A DNA stretch of 64,000 nt. Source: Burkholderia sp. HI2500. GTDB taxonomy: Bacteria > Pseudomonadota > Gammaproteobacteria > Burkholderiales > Burkholderiaceae. Shown in pieces: positions 55,904 to 63,778 of the stretch (position 1 is its first letter; each line of letters starts with the position of its first letter). Under the pieces are notes generated by a model that saw nothing but the letters and a program-made list of their open reading frames with translations, was not told the DNA's origin and searched no databases. A program made the position numbers and the translations under genes. The stretch lies in assembly GCF_002223055.1 (NCBI RefSeq), contig NZ_NKFL01000005.1, positions 682,001-746,000 on the forward strand, read 5' to 3'.

Positions 55904-56537
55904 TCCTGATCGCCATTGTCGGGACCTCTTTGGCGAGCCGCCTGCTGAGAAATTGTCCATAGGTGTTCTTGTAGTCAATCGCTCCGAATGTATCCCGAAA
56001 ATGCACACACTCGTGAACAATGGTCAGTTGCATCGAGGAAAACGTACCCGCACTCGTATCCGGAAGCTCACAGAACTTCGGGGAAATCGATATCGTGTGC
56101 GTGGCGGTATCGGGGCCGCAAACGTGCGCAACTTCGCCGTCTAGATTTTTGGTATTTGGCGTACAGCCGAGAGCCCGATCAAGGTCGGGATCGGAGCGAA
56201 CGAAATTCCTTGCCGTCAACCCCTTCATGACTGTGATCAACGCCACCAATCCGTTCGTCAGCGCACCGCGAGTGGGCTCGTCGGCGACCCCGAACCACTC
56301 TCTGACTCTCGCCCGTGCAGGCTCTCTCCAGACATCGAGTTCGTCGACTCTCTGCGTGATTATTTTTACGGCATCGTCGCGCAACGTCAGGACTTTCTTC
56401 CGAAATTCCGCATCGGTCATGTTTTTGCAGATGGGCGGCCCGTCGACTGCCAGTAAAAGCTCAACCTTCGAACCACGCGTCGTATTCGTTATGGCCGAGT
56501 CATGTACGGTCACGTATTCGTAGTCATCGTGCGGCAT
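55863..56537 (-). CDS. Aspzincin (M35-type) metallopeptidase, candidate type VI effector
   Basis: A 224-residue protein without signal peptide. The C-terminal third has the zinc motif HECVH (residues 175-179) and, 13 residues after its first histidine, the aspartate of GAIDYKNTYG, as in the GTxDxxYG motif of deuterolysin and peptidyl-Lys endopeptidases, then RNADNIAWYI, another aspzincin mark. The N-terminal part (WREPARARVREWFG) fits the same family. It lies between a PAAR gene and an exported OmpA-like gene, so delivery by a type VI spike is likely. The ATG at 56537 has a GGAG site; another ATG is two codons up. Confidence 0.82.
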   Translation of the reverse strand: MPHDDYEYVTVHDSAITNTTRGSKVELLLAVDGPPICKNMTDAEFRKKVLTLRDDAVKIITQRVDELDVWREPARARVREWFGVADEPTRGALTNGLVALITVMKGLTARNFVRSDPDLDRALGCTPNTKNLDGEVAHVCGPDTATHTISISPKFCELPDTSAGTFSSMQLTIVHECVHFRDTFGAIDYKNTYGQFLSRRLAKEVPTMAIRNADNIAWYILCID

Positions 56538-57078
56538 GGCCATGCTCCACTATTTCAATTCGCAGTTTCTCCGAATGACGCGTCGCTACGCGCTGTGTGT
56601 GCCCGGCACGATCAGTCATACCGCTGAAGACCTGGCCGGAACTGGTGTGTATTCGATAAGGCACACATACCAAGGGCTGCCCCGTCTTCTCGTTTTTCAA
56701 TACATACTGCTCGTCGCATTCCGCCCCAGAGCCGGGCGAGTGAGAATGGTCGTCTCCCAGCTCTTTCGGCTCAGTCGCCCCATCACCGACCCGCATCCTC
56801 ATGCCCCGCTCGGCATAGAACACAGGCGGCGGACTGCACCCGCATGCATTGATATCCCCACTCAACGCCCATCCCTGACCATTCGGCGCCCTGCCGGGCA
56901 AGCGCGGGCCTTTCGGCGCGACAAACCCCGCCTGCTCGCAAGCCGTGCAGTAAGTTTTCATGTAGAGCGTGGCGATCTGCACACGCGGCGGCGGATTGGA
57001 ACACGTGACGCATTCCAATCCCTCGGTGATCGTCGCGCTGCCGCCCCGATCGCCCTTGGCAAGGAAATAGCGGATCAT
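56524..57078 (-). CDS. PAAR-domain protein with C-terminal extension
   Basis: A 184-residue tip protein of the type VI secretion spike. Residues 1 to about 95 form a PAAR domain: YFLAKGDRGGSATITEG, the cysteine/proline-rich YCTACEQAGFVAPKGPRLPG, and WALSGDINACGCSPPPVF, with cysteines able to bind the tip zinc. From about residue 115 a beta-rich extension (DEQYVLKNEKTGQPLVCVPY, then GQVFSGMTDRAGHTQRV) resembles transthyretin-like adaptor domains that carry cargo. No vgrG or tss gene is in the window, so this is an orphan cassette. It overlaps the peptidase gene by 14 bases. Confidence 0.85.
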   Translation of the reverse strand: MIRYFLAKGDRGGSATITEGLECVTCSNPPPRVQIATLYMKTYCTACEQAGFVAPKGPRLPGRAPNGQGWALSGDINACGCSPPPVFYAERGMRMRVGDGATEPKELGDDHSHSPGSGAECDEQYVLKNEKTGQPLVCVPYRIHTSSGQVFSGMTDRAGHTQRVATRHSEKLRIEIVEHGHAAR

Positions 57079-57511
57079 GCGGCGTCACCTCGGCTCATCG
57101 CGCCCGAGCAACGCTCATCCGCGAAAGTACCGGGCCCCGCCCCTCCGCCAACGGTCAACGAAGACTCGCTTAACCATTTCTCGCCACCATTCATCCGGAT
57201 TCCCTCTCGTCGCTATCAGCGCAATCTCATCGCACCAAAATGCACGATCGGCACCAGGAAATCCATCATACGAATTCGAACTTCTGCCCCATCGACATCG
57301 GTCGGCGATGTTTCGTCAATTGATCAACCGGAATGTCGGTGCGGCATTTCTTCCGGCTCGCATGCCCACGACTACCTGAACGTAACTTCCTTCGATTCGG
57401 CACGAGCACATACGCGCGAAGCGTCGGATACCAATCGGCCCCTGTCCCCGGGGAAATGACTATTACCCCGCCCGACGCGCGCCATCGCCCCCTGTCGCTA
57501 CAATAGGCGCC
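57079..57511. other. Intergenic region between the PAAR cassette and birA
   Basis: 433 bases, AT-richer toward the PAAR side. Short open frames exist on the minus strand, including one just before the PAAR start (36 codons) and one ending near 57266, but none resembles a known protein; they may be the decayed end of a gene lost upstream of PAAR. No clear promoter for the PAAR gene is seen. Confidence 0.45.
57499..57504 (+). promoter_or_regulatory. Possible -10 box directly before birA
   Basis: TACAAT, five of six -10 positions, ends eight bases before the birA ATG. If used, transcription would begin at or near the start codon, giving a leaderless message; only a weak AGG precedes the ATG. 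Confidence 0.35.
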
Positions 57512-58432
57512 ATGAACGCCCCCACCTCCTCCGACACGCCCGATTCCGGCGACGCGCACATCGCGCGCAACCGGCTCGAGGCGCACCTGGACGCCGCGCC
57601 GCGTGCGTGGCCGCTCGACATCGTCGCCGCCACCGGCTCGACCAACGCCGACGTCGCCACCCGGCTCAAGGCGCTGCCGCGCAATGCGAACGCGCTGCCC
57701 GCGCCGCTCGTGCGCGTCGCGTTCGAGCAAACGGCCGGCCGCGGCCGGCAGGGCCGCCCGTGGTTCGCGCAGCCCGGCAATGCGCTGCTGTGCTCGGTCG
57801 GCTGCATCGTGCCGCGCCCCGTCGAAGCACTCGGCGGCCTCAGCATCGCGATCGGCGTCGCGCTCGCCGAAGGGCTCGCCGCGCTGCCGCTCGACGCCCA
57901 TACGCGCGTCGCGCTCAAATGGCCGAACGACCTGCTGCTGACCGCCACCGACGACGGCACGCCGCGCATCGTCGGCAAGCTCGCCGGGATCCTGATCGAA
58001 ACCGCGTGGACCAGCGCCGACGCCACCGCCGTCGTGATCGGCTTCGGCATCAACGTGCGCGGCGCGGAAGCCGTCGCCGCGCAGGTCGACGCGCTGCGCG
58101 CGCGCGAAGCGACGCTCGCGAGCGGGCTGCCGCCCGCCGCGCTGTCGATCGCGTGCGCATCGGCCAACCTCACCGACACGCTCGCCGCGTCGCTGAACGC
58201 ACTCACGCCCGCGCTCGCGCAGTTCGGCGCCGAAGGGCTCGCGCCGTTCCTGCCGCGCTGGCACGCGCTGCACGCGTACGCGGGGCGCGAAGTCGTGCTG
58301 CTCGAACAGGGCGTCGAACGCGTGCGCGGCACCGCGACGGGCATCGACGCGACCGGCCAGCTGCTGCTCGACACGCCTGACGGCATGCAGGCAATCGCCG
58401 CCGGCGACGTGTCGCTGCGCGAAGCGCAATGA
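57512..58432 (+). CDS. birA: Biotin-[acetyl-CoA-carboxylase] ligase, without DNA-binding domain
   Basis: Cytosolic enzyme that links biotin to the biotin carboxyl carrier protein. The 306-residue product has the catalytic domain with [20 protein letters not shown] (biotinyl-AMP loop), LKWPNDLLL and [11 protein letters not shown], then an SH3-like C-terminus. There is no N-terminal winged helix, so unlike E. coli BirA it is unlikely to act as the biotin operon repressor. coaX follows with a four-base overlap. Confidence 0.94.
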   Translation: MNAPTSSDTPDSGDAHIARNRLEAHLDAAPRAWPLDIVAATGSTNADVATRLKALPRNANALPAPLVRVAFEQTAGRGRQGRPWFAQPGNALLCSVGCIVPRPVEALGGLSIAIGVALAEGLAALPLDAHTRVALKWPNDLLLTATDDGTPRIVGKLAGILIETAWTSADATAVVIGFGINVRGAEAVAAQVDALRAREATLASGLPPAALSIACASANLTDTLAASLNALTPALAQFGAEGLAPFLPRWHALHAYAGREVVLLEQGVERVRGTATGIDATGQLLLDTPDGMQAIAAGDVSLREAQ

Positions 58433-59229
58433 ACGAGCCGCACCTGCTGATCGACGCCGGCAACAGCCGGATCAAGTGGGCGCTCGCCGATGCGCAGCGC
58501 ACGCTCGTCGAGACGGGCGCGTTCGGCCACACACGCGACGGCGGCGCCGATCCCGACTGGTCGGCCCTGCCGCGTCCGCGCGGTGCGTGGATCTCGAACG
58601 TCGCGGGCGCCGACGTGGCCGCCCGGCTCGACGCGCTGCTCGATGCATGCTGGCCAGGCCTGCCGCGCACGACGATACGCGCGCGTCAGACGCAATGCGG
58701 CGTGACGAACGGCTATACGACGCCCGACCAGCTCGGCAGCGACCGCTGGGCCGGACTGATCGGCGCGCACGCGGCGTTTCCGGGCGAGCACCTGCTGATC
58801 GCGACGTTCGGCACCGCGACGACGCTCGAGGCGTTGCGCGCGGACGGCCGCTTCACGGGCGGGCTGATCGCACCGGGCTGGGCGCTGATGATGCGCGCGC
58901 TCGGCACGCACACCGCGCAGTTGCCGACGCTGACCACCGACATCGCGAGCGGCCTGCTCGCCGGCGCACCGGCCGAACCGTTCCAGGTCGATACGCCGCG
59001 CTCGCTGTCGGCCGGCTGCCTGTATGCGCAGGCCGGGCTGATCGAACGCGCGTGGCGCGATCTCGCGGATGCGTGGCAAGCGCCCGTTCGGCTCGTGCTG
59101 GCCGGCGGCGCGGCGGACGACGTCGCGCGTGCGCTGACGCTTCCGCATACGCGGCACGATGCGCTGATCCTGTCCGGGCTCGCGCTGATTGCCGCGGAAA
59201 CTGCAACCGCCACGCCGGCGCAGGCGTGA
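58429..59229 (+). CDS. coaX: Type III pantothenate kinase
   Basis: First enzyme of coenzyme A synthesis, phosphorylating pantothenate with ATP. The 266-residue product has the ASKHA-fold phosphate loop [16 protein letters not shown], the [12 protein letters not shown] segment, the second phosphate block [13 protein letters not shown] and the adenosine-side [16 protein letters not shown]. CoaX is not inhibited by CoA and is the only pantothenate kinase in many beta-proteobacteria. The start overlaps the birA stop by four bases, so biotin ligation and CoA synthesis are in one operon. Confidence 0.95.
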   Translation: MNEPHLLIDAGNSRIKWALADAQRTLVETGAFGHTRDGGADPDWSALPRPRGAWISNVAGADVAARLDALLDACWPGLPRTTIRARQTQCGVTNGYTTPDQLGSDRWAGLIGAHAAFPGEHLLIATFGTATTLEALRADGRFTGGLIAPGWALMMRALGTHTAQLPTLTTDIASGLLAGAPAEPFQVDTPRSLSAGCLYAQAGLIERAWRDLADAWQAPVRLVLAGGAADDVARALTLPHTRHDALILSGLALIAAETATATPAQA

Positions 59230-59435
59230 CGGAAAAGCGCCGGCATCGCGCCGGCGCACGGCAACGCGAGCCCGTGCGGGCCTGCGTCACGATGACGGTG
59301 AAGAACGGGCGGCGCCATGCTGGCCGCCCGCGCGCACGGTCAACGGCAGGAATGAGAAGGAATGAAATCGCCGGCGATGCGGCCGGCCCGATTGAATGAC
59401 GTGAACCACGTCAATGACGACGAGGAGTGTCGACG

Positions 59436-59678
59436 ATGCTGCGCTGGCTGATCGCTGTTCTCTTTCTCGCCAACATGCTCGCGTTCGTGGTGGCGCGCGG
59501 CGTGTTCGGGCCGCTGCCGGCGGCCGGCCCGCGCGAACCCGGCGTGCTGGCGCGACAGGTGCGGCCCGATGCGCTGCGCGTGACGCCGCTCGCACGGGCC
59601 ACCGACCAACCCGTCATCGGCGGCCCGATCGCGCCGCCGTCCGTCACGGCCGAGCCGCTCGCGGCGTCCGCGCCCTGA
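59436..59678 (+). CDS. Small membrane-anchored protein, possibly truncated SPOR-family relative
   Basis: An 80-residue protein with an N-terminal membrane helix (LRWLIAVLFLANMLAFVVARG) and a Pro/Ala-rich tail (LARQVRPDALRVTPLARAT). The helix and following segment look like the start of the longer SPOR-domain protein that often follows coaX in Burkholderia, but no SPOR domain is present before the stop. Either it is a naturally short relative or the domain has been lost. A GAGGAG ribosome site precedes the ATG by eight bases. Confidence 0.6.
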   Translation: MLRWLIAVLFLANMLAFVVARGVFGPLPAAGPREPGVLARQVRPDALRVTPLARATDQPVIGGPIAPPSVTAEPLAASAP

Positions 59679-59694
59679 CGGCGCCGGGCCGCGC

Positions 59695-60180
59695 TCAGGA
59701 CTGCTGGGCGCGCACCTTCTTCAGCAACGCGGTGGTCGAGCGATCGTGCTCGAACGGAATCGCCAACGCCCGGCCACCCCAGCCACGCACCAGCGCCGAT
59801 TCCGGCAACGCATCCATGTCGTAGTCGCCGCCCTTCACGAGGATGTCCGGCCGGACCGCCTCGATCAGCGACACCGGCGTCTTTTCCTCGAACGTCACGA
59901 CCCAGTCGACGCTTTCCAGCGCCGCGAGCAGCGCCGCGCGGTCTTCCTGGCGATTGATCGGCCGGTCGTCGCCCTTGCCGAGCATGCGTACCGATGCATC
60001 GCTGTTCACGCCGACGATCAGGCATGCGCCGAGCGCCTTCGCGTCGGCAAGATAGGTGACGTGGCCGCGATGCAGGATGTCGAATACGCCGTTGGTGAAC
60101 ACGACGGGCGACGGCAGCGACGCGCGCAGGGCGACGAGGGCATCACGGGTGATCAGCTTGCGTTCGAAGGTGGCGGACAT
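59695..60180 (-). CDS. rfaE2: D-glycero-beta-D-manno-heptose 1-phosphate adenylyltransferase
   Basis: Cytosolic nucleotidyltransferase that makes ADP-heptose for the lipopolysaccharide core. The 161-residue product is the HldE C-terminal domain as a separate protein, with the phosphate-binding VVFTNGVFDILHRGHVTYLADA (HxGH) and the LVKGGDYDMDALPES and FEHDRSTTALLKKV motifs. The kinase half (rfaE1) is not nearby. The ATG at 60180 is the standard start. It is convergent with the small coaX-linked gene. Confidence 0.94.
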   Translation of the reverse strand: MSATFERKLITRDALVALRASLPSPVVFTNGVFDILHRGHVTYLADAKALGACLIVGVNSDASVRMLGKGDDRPINRQEDRAALLAALESVDWVVTFEEKTPVSLIEAVRPDILVKGGDYDMDALPESALVRGWGGRALAIPFEHDRSTTALLKKVRAQQS

Positions 60181-60230
60181 GATGGAAGTCGGACGGAATG
60201 AGCCACGGCGCACGCGGCGGCGGCGCCAGA

Positions 60231-60262
60231 TAAAAAGCCCGCCGGACTGACCGGGCGGGCTT
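60231..60262 (-). terminator. Rho-independent terminator after the ferritin-like gene
   Basis: On the minus strand a 9-bp stem (AAGCCCGCC with GGCGGGCTT, imperfect inner part) is followed by TTTTTA, about 70 bases after the stop. Confidence 0.85.
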
Positions 60263-60330
60263 CATGCAACAGGTACGACATCGCGCAACGCGGCCGGCGC
60301 GATGCACGCCGGCTGCGGCGCCAACCGGCC

Positions 60331-61209
60331 TCAGGCCGGCTGCGCGGCCGACGACGGGCCGCTTTCGGCCTGCAGGCGGCCGGTAACTTCCTTGCGATAG
60401 CGGTTCAGCTCCTGCGCGGTCGCGAACGTGCGCTCGAACAGGATCGACAGGTTGTGCAGGATCCGCTCGACCACTTTCTTTTCCCACTCGCCGTCGAAGC
60501 GGATCTGCTCGTCGAGCCAGCGCTCGAGCCATTCCGGATCGGGCAGGCGCGACTGCACGGTGTCGCGCGGGAACAGCGCCTGGTTCACGTGCAGGTTGGT
60601 CGGGTGCAGCGGCTTCTCGGTGCGACGCGCCGACGCCATCAGCACGCCGATCTTCGCGAATGCGGCACGCGCGACGTCGCCGCAGTTGTTCAGCGCCTTC
60701 TTCATGTAGCGCAGGTACGCGCCGCCGTGGCGCGCTTCATCGCGCGAGATCGTTTCGTAGATCTGCTTGATGACCGGCTCGGTGTGCCAGTCGGCCGCGC
60801 AACGATACCAGTGGTTCAGGCGGATCTCGCCGCAGAAGTGCAGCATCAGCGTCTCGAGCGGCGGCGCCGGGTCGAACTGGAAGCGCACCGCGTGCAGTTC
60901 CTCTTCGGTCGGCACCATTTCCGGCTTGAAGCGGCGCAGGTATTCCATCAGCACGAGCGAATGCTTCTGCTCTTCGAAGAACCACACGCTCATGAACGCG
61001 GAAAAGTCGCTGTCGTGCTGGTTGTCGCGCAGGAACATTTCCGTCGCGGGCAGCGCCGACCATTCGGTGATCGCGTTCATCTTGATCGTCTTCGCCTGCT
61101 CGTCGGTGAGCAGCGACGCGTCGAACTTGTCCCACGGAATGTCCTTCTCCATGTCCCAGCGGACGGCTTCGAGCGATCGGTAAAGTTCCGGATAAAGCAT
61201 CGTGTTCAT
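60331..61209 (-). CDS. Ferritin-like diiron protein
   Basis: A 292-residue helical protein with a ferritin-like diiron site: ITEWSALPATEMFL, then VWFFEEQKHSLVLMEYL, and a second pair with HFCGEIRLNHWYR and ETISRDEARHGGAYLRYM supply Glu and His ligands. Related acyl-ACP desaturase and para-aminobenzoate oxygenase-like proteins use such sites for O2 chemistry; the substrate here is unknown. Conserved as a single gene in Burkholderia. A start at MLYPEL, three codons later, is also possible. A terminator follows. Confidence 0.85.
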   Translation of the reverse strand: MNTMLYPELYRSLEAVRWDMEKDIPWDKFDASLLTDEQAKTIKMNAITEWSALPATEMFLRDNQHDSDFSAFMSVWFFEEQKHSLVLMEYLRRFKPEMVPTEEELHAVRFQFDPAPPLETLMLHFCGEIRLNHWYRCAADWHTEPVIKQIYETISRDEARHGGAYLRYMKKALNNCGDVARAAFAKIGVLMASARRTEKPLHPTNLHVNQALFPRDTVQSRLPDPEWLERWLDEQIRFDGEWEKKVVERILHNLSILFERTFATAQELNRYRKEVTGRLQAESGPSSAAQPA

Positions 61210-61677
61210 GATGGTCCCACCCCTGTTCTGCGCAATGCGACTTCTCTAAACGTGACTGTTGCCGCGCAAGCGCGCCCGAGCGCGCCTTTTGCAGCCAAGA
61301 CTCTAATTTTACGCGGGAAACCGGCCAGCCGGACGGTGATTCCTCGTCCGGCAGCCGGGCGGCCGCGCCGCCGCCGTTGCGGCATGCCGCAGCCACGCTC
61401 CGCGAACGGAACCGGCTGCACGCTTGCCCGAGTGGGGGGCCGGCGCTGGCCGGCTCGTTGGCGCGCCCGTCCCCTGCCCCAGGCGGGTTCCCCGAAAGGT
61501 CCCGTGCGGATGCCGGATCGGCGGGCTGCTCGATATGGTGTATACGGCGGCGGCCATGATATCACGCGTGCATGACGGTTCCGAGACGCCTGCCCGGTCG
61601 TGCCCCGCCAATCGCGGTGCGGCGATCGGTCGCGGCCGACCGTCGCGAAAACGCAACCTTACATTCTCCTGCAAGCA
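61210..61677. other. Intergenic region before the ferritin-like gene
   Basis: 468 bases without a convincing gene. A TAAAAT box on the minus strand (61306-61311) about 100 bases before the ferritin-like start is a weak promoter candidate. A 6-bp hairpin (CGGTCG/CGACCG) near 61625-61640 has no T-run. I see no clear terminator for the patatin gene. Confidence 0.5.
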
Positions 61678-62904
61678 TTAGACCCGTATTTCTCCGGTCG
61701 CGAGGCCGTCTTCCGGCGGCATGCCGGCGGCCGGCGCGCTGCCGCCGTCCGCTCGCGCGATCCAGCCGGCCAGCGTGTCGCGCTGCGCACGCCCGTCGCG
61801 GTAGCCGAGCTCGATCAGTTCGCGCGCAAACGCCTCCTCGAACAGCAGGTAGCTCGCAAACGACGCGCCGGCCGGCTGGCTGCCGCCGATCGCGCCGAGC
61901 AGCCCGCGCATCGTCGCCGGCATCTGCTTCAGGTGCTTCGCGGCGATCAGCTCGATGCGCTCGGACGGCGCGATCGCGAGCACGTCGACGTGCCGCCAGC
62001 CGCTGTCCATCTCGACCTGGTGCGGCAGGTGCTCGATCATCCGGTTGATGTGCTCGATACGCTCGATGTCCGAGCCGATCGAGTCGAGGAACACGCTCGC
62101 GAGCACCTGCTGGCCGATCTGCGCGGGCGTCGGGTAGCCGCGTACCAGCCCTGCGCCGTTCGCGGCCGGAATCTCGGGCCGCGGGTCGGCCGCGCCGATC
62201 ACGACGATCCGGTCCGCGCCGAAGTGGATCGCCGGCGACAGCGGCGCGATCTGCCGGATCGAGCCGTCGCCGAAGTATTCGATCTGCCCGTCGAGCACGA
62301 GCGGCACGGCCGGGAACACGAACGGAATCGCCGACGACGCGAGCAGGTGCGACGCCGACAGGTCGACCAGCCGCGCGGTGCGCTGCGCGCGCCGCCACGC
62401 CTGGATCGGCTGGGCGGCCTGGTAGAACGTGAGGTGCCGCCCGCTCGAATAGCTGAGCGCCGTCACCGCGAGCGCATGCAGCAGGCGCGCCTCGAGCATC
62501 TGCTCGATCCGGTGGAAACTCAGCTCGCGCTGCAGCAGGTGCGCGAGCGGCGCGTTGTCGAGCAACCCGCGCGGCGAACGGCGGGCCGCCCAGCCGAAGG
62601 TCATCGTCGCCAGCCAGCGTGCGCCGGCGCCCGCGATGCCGAGCCAGTCGGTGCGATACACGTAGTCGGCGCGCAGCGGCTCCCAGAATTCGAGCAGGCG
62701 CCGCACGCCGTGGGAAAAATCGTCCGCGTGGCTCGCGATCGACGTCGCGTTGATCGCGCCGGCCGACGAGCCGCACACGACCGCGAACGGCAGCGTGTGC
62801 CGCAGCGGATCGGCCTCGCGCGCGATCTCGGCCAGCGCTTTCAGCACGCCGACCTGATAGGCGGCACGTGCGCCGCCTCCCATCAGAACGAGCGCGAGCC
62901 GCAT
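61678..62904 (-). CDS. Patatin-like phospholipase
   Basis: A 408-residue lipid acyl hydrolase with a Ser-Asp dyad. The oxyanion loop is MGGGARAAYQVGVLKAL, the nucleophile is in VCGSSAGAINATS (GxSxG form GSSAG) and the aspartate in YFGDGSIRQIAPLSPAIHFGAD in parts (FGDGSIRQ). No signal peptide, so cytosolic or membrane-associated. It belongs to the RssA/NTE-like group, whose natural substrates are uncertain. It lies 24 bases after the PhaM-like gene and might be co-transcribed with it. Confidence 0.9.
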   Translation of the reverse strand: MRLALVLMGGGARAAYQVGVLKALAEIAREADPLRHTLPFAVVCGSSAGAINATSIASHADDFSHGVRRLLEFWEPLRADYVYRTDWLGIAGAGARWLATMTFGWAARRSPRGLLDNAPLAHLLQRELSFHRIEQMLEARLLHALAVTALSYSSGRHLTFYQAAQPIQAWRRAQRTARLVDLSASHLLASSAIPFVFPAVPLVLDGQIEYFGDGSIRQIAPLSPAIHFGADRIVVIGAADPRPEIPAANGAGLVRGYPTPAQIGQQVLASVFLDSIGSDIERIEHINRMIEHLPHQVEMDSGWRHVDVLAIAPSERIELIAAKHLKQMPATMRGLLGAIGGSQPAGASFASYLLFEEAFARELIELGYRDGRAQRDTLAGWIARADGGSAPAAGMPPEDGLATGEIRV

Positions 62905-62928
62905 GATCGACCTGCTACCTGCGCCGCG

Positions 62929-63690
62929 TCACGTCGAGCGCTTCGGCGGACGGGTTTCGGGCGACGATGCGGCGGCCGCGCGCGCCGCGGCCGAACCGGC
63001 CGCACCGGCTGATTTCGCGCGCTTCGCGGCAGGCTTGCGCGGCGCGGCGGCGGCCGGTGCCGGCTTCGCGGCCGGCTCCGGCGCAGCGGCCGCGTCCGGC
63101 GGCGCATCGCCCGGCGCGGCGGGCTGCATGCCCGGCTGCGCCATCGCAAGGCTCGCGAGCTGGTTGAACTGCGACTGCAGCAGGCTCCACCAGCCCGACG
63201 GGTCGAAGGCTTGCTGCGCGGCGTCGCCCGACGCTGCCGCCGACGCGTCGGCATCCGGTGCCGGCGGTGTATCGCTCGACGCCCCCGACGCGTGTTTCGC
63301 CGCATGCGCGGCTGCGACGGCCGCTTCCTCGGCCGCCGACATCGAGCTCTGCGCGAACGCGCCGAATGCACGCAGCGTCGCGAGCGTCGCGCGCTGCACC
63401 TCGAGCGCCTGGATCGCGGACTGCAGCATCCCGAGATTGAGCTTCAGCCACTGCTCGACCGCGCGCAGATCGGTGATCCGCTTGTCGAGCTCCTCGACGC
63501 TCGTGAGCGGCGCCATCATGTCGGACATGCTCGACAGCGACGGCGGCAGTCCTTGCGTGGCGCCCGGGAACGACGTCATCCCGCCGAACGGCGACATCCG
63601 CATCATGTCCCACATCCGGTCCATCATGTCGGCGGGCTTGAAGCCGGCAAAGCCGGCGAAAGGGTTGGAGCCGGAGGCATCGGTCGTCAT
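62929..63690 (-). CDS. phaM: PhaM-like polyhydroxyalkanoate granule-associated protein
   Basis: A 253-residue protein that in Ralstonia links polyhydroxybutyrate synthase, granules and the nucleoid. The N-terminus GFAGFKPADMMDRMWDMMRMSPF and the segment TSVEELDKRITDLRAVEQWLKLNLGMLQS in parts (ELDKRITDLRAVEQWL) are the PhaM signatures. The C-terminal 60 residues are Ala/Pro/Lys-rich with histone-like PAAKRAKS, expected to bind DNA. Low-complexity inserts make the middle variable. First gene of a pair with the patatin gene. Confidence 0.85.
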   Translation of the reverse strand: MTTDASGSNPFAGFAGFKPADMMDRMWDMMRMSPFGGMTSFPGATQGLPPSLSSMSDMMAPLTSVEELDKRITDLRAVEQWLKLNLGMLQSAIQALEVQRATLATLRAFGAFAQSSMSAAEEAAVAAAHAAKHASGASSDTPPAPDADASAAASGDAAQQAFDPSGWWSLLQSQFNQLASLAMAQPGMQPAAPGDAPPDAAAAPEPAAKPAPAAAAPRKPAAKRAKSAGAAGSAAARAAAASSPETRPPKRST

Positions 63691-63778
63691 ACGGGCATCC
63701 TGGTTGACTGGGTGAGAGCGAGGCGGCCGCCATGCGTCGCGCGTGCCGCGCCTGGATCGATCATAGCGCCAGCGCGTG

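Noticed and set aside
57266..58429. Minus-strand open frame over birA, continuing toward the PAAR cassette
   Set aside because: Low-complexity arginine-rich antisense of birA; only its last 50 codons lie outside birA and they match nothing known.
59238..59262. Hairpin after coaX as its terminator
   Set aside because: The stem is strong but the T-run lies on the minus strand, where no gene ends, so it does not suit coaX.
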